Shown here: piece after piece, positions 44,662 through 54,872 of the stretch | Layout: every line of letters begins with the position of its first letter | Position numbering within the stretch: the stretch's first letter is position 1 | NCBI GenBank assembly: GCA_030272155.1 | Contig: CP126193.1 | Location: 6,448,001-6,512,000 of the forward strand | Length of the DNA: 64,000 nt | Direction of reading: 5' to 3' | DNA from: Tetradesmus obliquus | Taxonomy: Eukaryota > Chlorophyta > Chlorophyceae > Sphaeropleales > Scenedesmaceae | Translations under genes and position numbers: made by a program | Notes under the pieces: generated by a model | The model's input: the letters and a program-made list of their open reading frames with translations, nothing else | Told to the model about the DNA's origin: nothing | Database searches by the model: none

Positions 44662-47600
44662 GCTGCTGGCCAGAGCTGCTGCTTTGGTGGCGGCGGCAGC
44701 TGGCCTGGGTATGAGGAATGCTGCGGCCGCTGTGGCAGCGGCGTGGGACTGCTGCAGCCTGTTGGGTAGGGGTTGGCTGCTGCTGCTGCTGCTGCCTGGC
44801 CTGCCATGTCAGCGTCATATGACAAGGGAGCAGAGCCAGCATGTCCCATCAGGTGAGAGTCACTCGCGCTGGCACTCAGCAGCCTTGGCTGCTGCTGCTG
44901 CTGCTGCTGGGCATAAGCCTGCTGCTGCTGCTGCTGCTGCTGCTGGTCAGCAGCACTGTGTGCAAACTGCTGCTGCTGTGGCGCTGCATACATACCAGCT
45001 GAGCTTCCATGCTGCTGCTGCTGCTGTGTGTAATCTGCTTGAGGTGCTGGGTAGCTCCAGCAGTGTGGCATGCCTCCATGACTGGCCGCTGCTGCTGCTG
45101 CTGCTGCAGCAGCAGCAGGGCCGCCAACATCACTGAACCTGCCGCCCACTGCGGCACTGTGTGCCAGGTAAGTGCCGCTTGCTGTAGCATGCAGCTTGGG
45201 CGGTGCACTGTGCTGCTCTGGCATCTGCGCAGCAGCAGCAGCAGCAGCAGCAGTGCCTGCCATGCCACCCACATACTCTGCCTGTCCTGCTGCCCTGTAT
45301 GCGTCATGCATGGGTGGCAGGTACGCTTCACTTGCAGCGTTGGGCGCAGCAGCAGCAGCAGCCGCTGCCACACCTGATGGCCCCCTGAACGCTGTGCTGC
45401 GCTGCTGCAGCTGCTGGTAGTGCTGCTGCCGCTGCTGCTGGTAGCTTTGCTGCTGCTGCTGCTGCTCCCAAGGCCCTGGGATTCTCTGATGGTAATGCTG
45501 CTGCTGCTGCTGCTGGATTGGGCCGTCCCACTGCCGCTGCTGCTGCTCCCATGGCTGCTCGATCTGCATCTGCTGTCCATGCTGTTGATACTGCATTGCA
45601 GCAGTGGCTCCAGGCTGAACTCCAGGCGCAAAGCGACTGAGCAGAGGCTGCTGCACCCTCGCATCAAACCCTACTCCGCTGCTGCTGAATGCGCCGCCAG
45701 GCTGCATCACAACCGCCCCGCTGCTGCCTGCAGCATAGCTCACTGCATGCTGAGTGCTGTACACACCAGTAGCACCGGCAGCCCCTTCTGTCAGCACGCC
45801 TGGGTGGCTGTAGCGCTGGTATGCTGCAGCAGCAGCAGCGCCGTACAGACCCTCTGTACGGCTGCTGAGGCCATCTGCCGGGCCTCCTCCTGCCGAGCCC
45901 GGCCGCTTCACTGGACGCTTTGCGGCAGCAGCACCCTTGGCACCCCCGCCACCAAACAGCGACTGCTGCCGCCGCTGCTGCTGCTGCTGCTGCCCTTCCT
46001 CGCCTTCTTCTTCCTCGTAGTCGGATGCTGTGGAGTTTGAGGAAGCTGCGTTCATCGTCCGCAGCGCCTGCAGGGCCCTTGTTGCCGAGCTGCGCCGCAT
46101 GTGTGTACGCTGACTCAATAAAGTACTGCCAGCTGCCGCCGCCGCTGCTGCTGCTGCTGCCATACCGCCCGGCGTGTGTGGCGCTACAGACGGCGACGCG
46201 TCAAAGCGCGTTGTGCCTGCGTTGCTGTTGTCCTGGCTAGGGTTGGGGCTGGCTTCTTGGCAACCAGTGAGAGGCAGAGGCCTGCCGTTGTGCTGCAGCT
46301 CACCCACCCCGGCTGCTGCTGCTGCTGCTGCTGAGGCGCCGTGTTCACAGCCTTCGGAGCCGCAGCCTCCTGCTGCTGCCATGAGGCTGAACTCGATGCC
46401 CTTGTTGTGGCGCTGCTCTCGCCGCCTGTTGTTGTGGCGCTTCAGCCGGGAGCGGCAGCTCCTGCAGCGGACAAGCCAGGGCAATACTTCAATTTGTTAG
46501 TAAAATTGATTTTTATGAAATGGCAAGTGCAGCTCCTGCACCGCACAAGCCAGGGCAGCAAGTGAACGGCAGCGGTCAGTGTTGGAAGCTCAGGTCAAGC
46601 AGTCTTGCCAGCAAGCTGGCTCTGGCTGCTGCAGCAGCGCTGCTGAGTTGGTGAAGAGCAGACAGTGACCAGGAAGACAGAGTGCAGGCCACCAAGTCAC
46701 TGCCCCACAAACTCCTGGATGACCGTGCCACGCACATCTTGTCTTGGTCAAACTTGGTCAGACTTTATGAGCAACTGGACCTTGCCGCACTGCCGGCAGC
46801 AGCAGCTGGACAGTCTTTACCTCATAACACTTCCAACACGTAGTCAGAACACTCAACTGTAACTGTGAACACACACCACCAACAGCAAAGACATAACACC
46901 AGTAACCGGTTAACGCGCACCTCTTGTCTTGGTCAAACTCGGTCAACGGCTGGAACTTGCCGCACTGCTGGCAGAAGCGGCTGGGCACGCCGTCCACTGT
47001 GGCTGCCATGGCGGCCAGGTGTGCAGCACACACTCGGTGCCGCTGGTAGTAGGCCTTGCTGGAAGAGAGCACCGTGTGGCAGTCATCAACCTGCGGCAGG
47101 TGAAGTGACATTGCATGGTCAGGGAGTTGTGTGTGTAGAGTGTAAGTTTAGCAGGCCCTATCAGCAGTAGCTGGTAGTAGGCCTTGCTGGAAGATAGCAC
47201 CGTGTGGCAGTCGTCAACCTGTGGCAGGTTAGGCGCAATGCATTGATACATGTATCGTGGCACCCAAGATACCCGTGCTGAGATTTGGGTCCCTGCTGCT
47301 CACAACAGGGGTGTGTGTTCGCTGTTGTTTTTTCAAACCTGCTGCAGGGACCTGTACATCGGCTGCTGTGTGGCTGCTGATGAACTGACATCAACAGCTG
47401 CTCCACAACCCGCCTTGCGCCACTGTGGCTGTCCTGCTTTCGTCTCTACTCCTGATGCTGCCAGCGCTCCTAGATGTAGCACTTTCTCAACCGCTTTGTG
47501 GGGTTTGCTGCGGCTCAGCGTGCTAACGATTAGCTGCTGCTTCGCCTTGCACTATGTTGCTGTGCCACTCACTTTGCACACCAGGTGCGACTTGGCTGTG

Positions 47601-48391
47601 CCCCGCCTGCCGTTCTTCCCACCTGCACACCAAACACATGCAGCTGCGGCGTTAGTGACGGCGCGATATGACAAGCATCGCCTGTGCAATTGCTGCCCAA
47701 TGGATCAGCAGGTGTGCGGTCGCACCTAACAGTGAGCGTGAGTCAGCTGCCTCCATAGCTGATTGCGTCAGCACACTTTGTGCTGATGCTGTCATAACAG
47801 GTTGTTGGGCAGTCTAGGCGTCAAGCTAGCGAGGTGGTGGTGGTGATGCACATTTGCATGTGCGCTGCACCAAAGAATCTATAGCTGCTGCACCGACAGC
47901 ACGTGAGCAGCACAGCAAGATTGCCACCAACATGCGTGGTGACTGTGCGCACCCTTAGCTGGCTTGGCTTTCGCTGGGACGCTTGCAGCGGATAAGCTGG
48001 CCGCCGCTGCCGCCGCTGCTGCTGCTACCGCTGCTGCCGCGGCTGAATGCTGCTGCTGCTCCAGTGTCATTTCAGCCTCATGATTGCTTTCCATCTTCAC
48101 GCCCGCTGCTGCCGCCATGCTGTTGCCTGCAGCTGCACAGTGCAAGCCTCCCGCAGGACAGCACGAGCCGCTTCCAGCTGCTGCTGAGTCGCTGAAAGGC
48201 GAGCTCTGCTGTTCGTTACTGTGCTGACTGTTGCTTGCTGTCGCTGTGGCATGACTCCCTGCTTGCGCAGCTGCTGCCATGCTGACACTGAGCTGCTGCT
48301 CCACATCTGGCGGTGCACAGCCTGCATTGCACAGCAGCTCAGCCATAGCCCCGAGGCTACGATTGAGACGAACAAAATTGATGTTTAGCAT
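43941..48391 (-). CDS. SBP-box (SQUAMOSA promoter-binding-like) transcription factor
   Basis: SBP proteins are green-lineage DNA-binding regulators recognising GTAC-core sites. Four exons close in phase to 1059 aa: 48391-47953, 47622-47573, 47090-46921 and 46461-43941. The SBP domain is split over three exons: GTAKSHLVCKVDDCHTVLSS, AYYQRHRVCAAH, RFCQQCGKFQPLTEFDQDKR, then SCRSRLKRHNNRRREQRHN. The C-terminal zinc-binding residues and the basic nuclear-localisation tail are present. The zinc site before VDDC begins at LVC, as in the family. The remaining ~830 residues are Gln/Ala/Ser/His-rich low complexity and end in a short acidic patch (EDFSELFDLLLEG) resembling an activation motif. The first in-frame ATG was taken as the start. 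Two exon edges have echoes. Confidence 0.9.
46500..46560 (-). repeat. Echo of the SBP exon 4 acceptor region
   Basis: The segment with gcagctcctgc and cacaagccagggca repeats the true acceptor and upstream intron at about 46457-46490, roughly 70 bp further upstream. One base change breaks the tgcag/gagc match. Confidence 0.6.
47172..47235 (-). repeat. Echo of SBP exon 3 5' end
   Basis: A copy of the exon start (VDDCHTVLSSSKAYYQ) with intact ccacag acceptor lies about 134 bp upstream of the true exon. It then runs into ctactgctgatag, giving stops, so using it would truncate the DNA-binding domain. Confidence 0.88.
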
Positions 48392-49786
48392 ATTGTGTAT
48401 CTGGCGAGTCTTTGAGTCGGCAAAGATACAGTGCACTGCACTGGCCACTGGCGCACTAGCACACTGGATCCTGTTGGCAGCAACACCAGGACCACCATGG
48501 AAACAACTGCAGCTGGCTGGTATATATCATTGATGCATTTGACGTGCTGTTGCTCCTCTATCAAGCCACGGCAAAGATTGCTGCCGGTAACCGCACCTTT
48601 CCGCGCAAGCGCAGAGTGATTCGCACGTTTCTCAGCTATTCCATCAAGTAATTAATCCTGCTGTTGAAAGTTTTAATGGCTGCAAAGAGAGCCTTGCCGG
48701 CAGGCTTGCAGGATGCAAGAGCCAAAATCGGTGCTGCTACCCTGATAGTAAGAAGTTACCCCACGCAATGTTCTTAAACAATACACGGAGTGTCTAACAT
48801 GTCCAATTTTGCGAAACACTTGCCGCCAGGAATGTATTGCCGGTGGCACTACGAGAGACGGGGGGCCTGCGGCTAGAGCCTCAGCTGACAAAATGGCAGC
48901 TCACTTTCCTGCGGCAGGGCAGCATACATTGCTGTTAGAACGGCGTCGCGATGAACGCAGCTTGGATGTATGTTTTGCCAGCGTAATGAGGTATGGTCAT
49001 GACGGAGCCTTGACATGCTCGTGGCGCCTAATTCAGCAGCTGATTGAAGCAGGCAGAAGCCAAAGATGAACCATTTTTAAGTTTTCTTCAACTCAAATAT
49101 AGCCGCTGAGGTCCCGCGGCTGCCTGTTGCTCATACAAGAAATGTCCCACCAGGAACAGCCAACTCTCAGAGACTCTGGCAGCTGGCAGTAATGTGCCTA
49201 CATTACTGACCCCAGTCCTGCATCCATATGCAAACTCATACTACAAGCAAGCAGCAATGAGATAAAGCCACGTGGCTAGGCACATGCCTGCGCCGGCAAA
49301 TTGGTCAGCTGTCAACCAGCTTTCATCCTGATAACAGCACCTCAGAGCAAACACACCTCCAACATAGCCATCTATGCAGAGGCAGAACACGCAGAAAAGT
49401 GCCACGAGAAACAAGCCATGAGAACCTTTTGAAACACAGCCAATAACGCCTCCAAAATAGTTGCTGCAATGTGCAGCGTTCGCATACAAAGCCCAGCAGC
49501 CGCCAGGTGCAATGCATGACGCTGCAGCTGTTCTAGCTACGAAGCACGCCAAACATTCCTGCAGCACAATCGTCTTGATGATCCTGAGTTCCGATGCGCG
49601 TCTGCACATTGGCAGGGCATCCAACAACACCAGTCACAAGTGATGTACACACCACCATACAACACCGCAACAGCCGGCACAGCTGAGACAGCAACCAAGC
49701 CTGCTGCTACTGCACACCGCTGCCTCTGTCTGCCACCGCTGTGGCGGTATCCACAGCACAGCCTGCCATAGATGCAGGTGCTCCAT
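48392..49786. other. Upstream region of the SBP gene and 3' flank of the carrier gene
   Basis: No gene was recognised. The last ~500 bp encode short hydrophobic frames on the minus strand without motifs. Confidence 0.35.
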
Positions 49787-49897
49787 GCAGACTCACGCTG
49801 CTGCAATGTATTCGCAGGCTCACCGCTGCTGCAATGTATCTGCAGACTCACCGCTGCTGCGATGTATCTGCAGACTCACCGCTGCTGCGATGTCTCT
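49787..49897 (-). repeat. 28-bp tandem repeat (4 copies) over the carrier C-terminus
   Basis: Units start at 49787, 49814, 49842 and 49870. On the minus strand each contains a ctgcag acceptor-like site, a 17-nt piece (acatcgcagcagcg) and a gtgagt donor-like site. The most upstream (highest-coordinate) unit contains the in-frame TGA used to end the carrier CDS here. Confidence 0.85.
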
Positions 49898-52177
49898 GCT
49901 GTAACCAGCGCTGGCGGCGCCGGTGCTGTCAGAGCAACAGCACAGTCAGCCTCAGCTACTGCTGCTGCTGATGTTGCTGCTGCCTCCCGCCGCTTTGTGC
50001 CTTGGCTTCTCAGCAGGTCATAGCCCACCAGCAGCACGCCTCCACCCAGCCTGCGGCAGTGCAGCATATTAAGTGCAACTTTGTAAACTTCATTCAAGTG
50101 TAGCAGATGTGTGTGAAACCTGGGAATCAGAGATACAGGTGGTGCAGCAGCTGGTTCCATGAGTGTGTGCGTGCTGTCATGGGCAATGCTCCTCAGGCTC
50201 AGGCACTGATAAGAAGGAATTTATACCTAAATGCACGCTGCATGAGCAAGCTGCAGCAGCCCCACCTGAACACCATGTCATAGGAGTAGAACCGGTAGAA
50301 CCCTTTCAGGCCCTCCCTTGCATAGATTCTCTGCACAGCCGCCTTGAACCTGCCATTGTACTGCCTGCTGCTTGGATCGCTGCCCACATCCACCACCAGC
50401 CGCTTGCGGATGATGTCTAAGGGGTATGTTATTGACGCTGCCATGAAGGTGGTGGAGGCTGCCAGCGCAGTGCGGCCTAGCAGGGCGGTGGGGGTGACTT
50501 CAAGGCGGCGGCCGTCCTGCACAGGCAAGCACAAAATGACGAGGTTGTAACAAATTTAAATTGGCCTTTGACAATGGTACGTTGCTTGAGGCTGCCATGA
50601 AGTTGGTTGAGGCTGCCATGAATTCGGTTGAGGCTGCGAGCGCAGTGCGCGCCCGCAGGGCGCTGAGCGTTGTTCTGGCCGTGATGCCGGCCACACATGC
50701 ACACACAACAGCCATACGACGGCCTTACAACAGCCACACAACAAGCTCCAGACGCACCTCGTGCAGCAGCAGGTTTTTGGCGGTATCGTACAGCCCAAAG
50801 TAGAGTGCTTTGTAAGCAGCCATGCTGGCCACAGCCACGCCAAAGCCCTGGTAGCAGGACAGGGGGCCGCCCGCCCGCATGGCTTGCACCCACGCCGACA
50901 GCATGCCTGGCGGCGCAATGGCAGAATGTACAAGAGCACATCCATATCAGAACTGGCAGAACATATTGCGTGTGTGATTGCCTGCAGCAGAAGTGCATAA
51001 CTATGCGCTTCACCTGGACCCAGCAGTTGCCGGCGGCATGCAGCACTGATGCTGTCATGCAGGCAACTGCTGTGTATCAGCGTGTTCGGCGCGCTGCTAA
51101 CATCAATTGCACAGCTTCCTAGCAGCACAAAAGCGGCGTCAGCGCTTCAGCCGCTGCTGCTCTGGCAGCATTCTCACCGTTGCCAAACTGCCGGTCTGCG
51201 CCGCCACTGCCCAGGTCTGCTGCCAGGCGTATCGTGGCAAACTCAAACGGGTACACTAATGCCAGCGACAGTGCGCCGGCGGCTGCGCCTGCTGCTGCGT
51301 TTGCTGCGAGTGCACTAAAGGGGCTTGCTGCTGCATCATAGCGCGGCATGGCTTCCCGGAATGCATCCTGTGTGGGATGCATCAGAAGTTTGGAGAACAC
51401 ACACAATGGCAAAATGCAGTGTGACAGGCGTTGGTGAGTGGAGAGATAAGTGGAAGGGAAAGAGCAGAAGAGGCGGCACGGCACTGGACAAGCTGCATGT
51501 GAATGTACAGCCGCAGACTGAAAAGACAGCATGTGTCCTGGTGCTGCTGCTGCTGCTGCTGCTGCTGACGCTGGTACATCTGGGTTGCCGTTGCTGGGAG
51601 CTTCATGCACAACCTAACCATTCAAATAAGAATTCACGCACCTTGAATGCGAATGACATGGATATGGACGGCACATGGCGCAGCAGGTAGGGCGTGTTGC
51701 CGCGCCAGAGCCCCAGCACGCCTTGCTCCTTTGCTAGCCGCCCAAAGCTGTGCACAAAGCTGTAGCGGGGCACCTTGCCTGCAAGCCAGGGACACAGAAG
51801 CAGCAGCAGCAGCAGCAGCGGTCAGTTGCTGCGGATGTGAGATCTTATTAGTCTTGTACACAGCTGGGTGTTGCATGCAGTATCTGCAGGATTGCAGCAG
51901 GACTGGTGATGCTGGTGCATGCTGCTGCCGCTGCTGATCTGGCACAGGGACAACCAAAACCTCAACATCACGTTGCTGACGACATAGATTAGGTCATAAT
52001 GTAGCTGGTTCGTGCTGCTTTGCTTCCCTGCCGCTGCTGCTGCTGCTCACTCCGTACCTGACAGGATGCGTGGGTTGGCGTCCTGTGTCTGCAGGAGGAT
52101 CTTCACTCTGTGCACTGGGTAGGTCAGCGAGGTGTAGATGCCACTGGTGACCATGCCAGCCACAAGATCTGTCAACA

Positions 52178-52209
<32 letters not shown>

Positions 52210-52358
52210 GGCTGCTGCTGCATGTTGTGCTGCACATGTATCTGGTGCGGCTGGTGCAGGCTGCTGCTGCTGGCTGCCGCCGCTTGCTGCCGTTGTTGCT
52301 GTTGGAGCGTGTGGGCGAACTCAACAGGACTGACTACTGGGACCTCTTTACTGCTCAT
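49876..52358 (-). CDS. ADP/ATP-carrier-like mitochondrial carrier (MCF) protein
   Basis: Six exons. Exon 1 (52358 to about 52065) has a Gln-rich N-terminus and LVAGMVTSGIYTSLTYPVHR, then VKILLQTQDA (repeat 1; the PxxxR of the family's PX[DE]XX[RK] signature). Exon 2 (about 51782-51642) has GLWRGNTPYLLRHVPSISMS. Exon 3 (about 51372-51180) has LSLALVYPFEFATIRLAADL (repeat 2). Exon 4 (about 50909-50757) has GFGVAVASMAAYKALYFGLY. Exon 5 (about 50519-50270) has AASITYPLDIIRKRLVVDVG (repeat 3). Exon 6 (to 49876) has LGGGVLLVGYDLL. The exon order and LWRGN and YFGLYD motifs fit ADP/ATP carriers. The RRRMMM signature is replaced by RKRLVV, so the substrate may differ. The C-terminus is Ala-rich and unusual. 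Confidence 0.8.
50575..50700 (-). repeat. Echo copies of carrier exon 5 5' part
   Basis: Minus strand encodes RTALAASTEFMAASTNFMAAS, a stuttered copy of GRTALAASTTFMAAS from the true exon about 130-190 bp away. The gaggctgccatgaa(g/t) piece occurs twice here and once in the exon. Confidence 0.85.
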
Positions 52359-53007
52359 ATGAGCAGCCTGCAGCAACGGGCGGTGACTCCTGCTGCTGCT
52401 GCTGCTGCTGCTACTAGGTGTGCGCCTATGAGCCTAACGCATCATGGGCTGACACATGACCAGCGCTGCTGCAGGCGCGCCTTATAGACGCCTACAACGC
52501 AGCTGTAATATAACGATATCGACCTCCAACGCACTGTGCCCTTCCAACACCCTGGGGATGTTCTGTGCAATGTGTCCAATACTGCTGCTGGCGATGGTAC
52601 TCAGGGTATTGTGCCAGGCAATAGCGTAGAACACGATATTTGAGCCGTGATAGAGCTGACCAAAGTAACTTGCTGATGGTTCGTCAAGCTGCTAGCTTCA
52701 TACACTGCAGTGGACCAAGAGGCACAACGCGGGTGGTGGGCGGGAGCAGCAGCCGTGTATGTATGCTGTTCTGCGCACAGGAAAGGAAATTTGGTTTGGC
52801 TGCACTACAACGAACTATAGCAGTGCTGACAAAGCAAGCGGGACCTAAGAATTTGACTCAGTGATAACAAGAACAGTCACCGGAAGCCCTACTGTTCAAC
52901 TACTTTCCACGTCTGCCTGTGCTGGCCACATACGTCCAGTTTCGCAATCAATTTTCAGTTTGACGTACAAGGACCAAGTACACCGATAACTGCAAAGACA
53001 CCTCGAC
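52359..53007. promoter_or_regulatory. Divergent intergenic region between carrier and TPM-RING genes
   Basis: About 650 bp between divergent start codons. A (ctg)n run lies at about 52389-52412. No gene recognised. Confidence 0.35.
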
Positions 53008-54832
53008 ATGGGAAGCAGCAGAAGCAGAAAAGCATGGATGCTCCTGACCTTCTTGGTGCTCGTTTCGAGTGCACTGGCACGAGGAAAGCCTTTCCGTAAA
53101 TGGAGTCCTGGTGTTTACCCCGACCCGCAGCAGGACGTGTTTGCCTGTGGCCGAGATGGCAGGAAGTCGTCGATTTGCGACCCCGAGAACATCCTTGGCA
53201 GAGAATCAGCCAACATGGTAGATGGATTGATCAATGAGATCGCGGAAGGCACGTCTCCTTTCCGGACTGCGCAGTGTGGCGCCTCGGGACAGAAGGGCTT
53301 TCAGGTGGGAAGGGAAGAGCTGGGGAACCAGCCTTGCAGGCCTGCATGTATAAGCAGCAACACAGCAATGGGCGCGGCAGCAAACGTGATTGTAGTGTAT
53401 CCAGCAGCGCATGCAGTCCTGCAGCCAGCTGCTGCAGCTACAGCTGCTGCTGTTGCTGTTGCCACTGCTGCTGCTGCTGGTCATAATCAGGATTTAGCGA
53501 TACACCAGCAGTGTACAGCAGGAGCGCACCGGTGAATGATGCAGCTGCATGCAAACGTCATGCCTTTGTTCATTCTAGCCTGACCGGCACGGCGCCTCAA
53601 AAGTACTGGTTTGCAAACCACTTAGGGACACCTAGGCAGCGCAGAAGCTTGCCAGTCAACCTTCCGCCATAGGCTACCGCGATTACCAATCACCTGCAGC
53701 ATGTGCAGCTGATTGTTCCACCTTGCTTACAGCTGTCTGCTGTTCCAGGCAACATCATATGTTTCACATTATATTACTCTGCAACATCAGCTTTTTTTGT
53801 TGTGAGGGCTTGCCTCTTAACAAGCCTTTACATGTATGCCGTGGCCCCTGCCAACTCGACCACTGCCCGCCATACCTGGTGTCCGCTTGCCAAAACCGTT
53901 TGCGTGTGTGCCGCAGGTTGCTGTTGCGCTGATGCATAACATGGACCACGCAAAGCATGCTGACAAGGCAGCAACAACACAAGCCTTTGCAAAAGCACTG
54001 CATGATGCCTGGGGTGTGGGCAACCCGGAGTGCCAGAATGGGCTGCTGCTGCTCATGGCGATATCAGACAGACAGGTGTGGCAGCAGCTGCAAACATGCG
54101 CTGTTGCTTGCGGTGGGGACAACATGCGCTGTTGCTCGCTGCTTAAACAGCATGTGTATTGGCCTGCGAATCAACAGTGTTGCTTGCAGCCTGTGTTCAT
54201 GTGCAGGTCTTGCCATCAGTGGGGTTTGACCATGGCAGCAGCAGTGCACTCGCAGGATAGTAATGCATGCTTGCAGATAGAAAGGGCCAGCATGCTTGCA
54301 GGGTGGTCTGCATTCTTGCAGGCCGACGACAAGAGCGCTGTGTTCCATGGTTACATATGAATCCAGCAGCCCTGCACTCAACTGGCATGATGTTACCACC
54401 ATGTGCTGCCCCCCTGCCGTGCCATGCTGTGCTGCTGATCAGGTGTACATCAGCAGCGGGCGTGGTGTGAAGTCTGTGGTGTCTGACGCGCAGCTGTCCA
54501 CTGTGCTGGACAACATCAAGCCGGCACTGAAGCACGAGCGGTGCGTGCAGGGCATGGTGTGCTTGATAGCAGCAGCAGCAGCAGCAGCAGCAGTTCTGGA
54601 ACGCGCCTGAGCTTTTGGCTTTGAGAAGGGAAGTGCTGCAGGCTGTCTACAAGCGGTGTTTGCCGCATCCTTGCAGGCAGTTTGCTGTAGTTGGTGCGCT
54701 TACAGCCACAGTCACACCAGATGGGGTAGGCCCAGCTAGCTTGCTGTCGACCCTGGCTATGCTTTCCAGTGCCACTTTTTGTTCTCAGCCGCTACTGACA
54801 TTGCTTCTTTCTGCTTTCCTATGCTGCTGCTG

Positions 54833-54872
<40 letters not shown>

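Noticed and set aside
53305..53535. Read-through C-terminus of TPM-RING exon 1 (175-aa frame)
   Set aside because: The gtggga donor at 53305 joins in phase to the next TPM segment at 53917. The read-through is Ala-rich intron.
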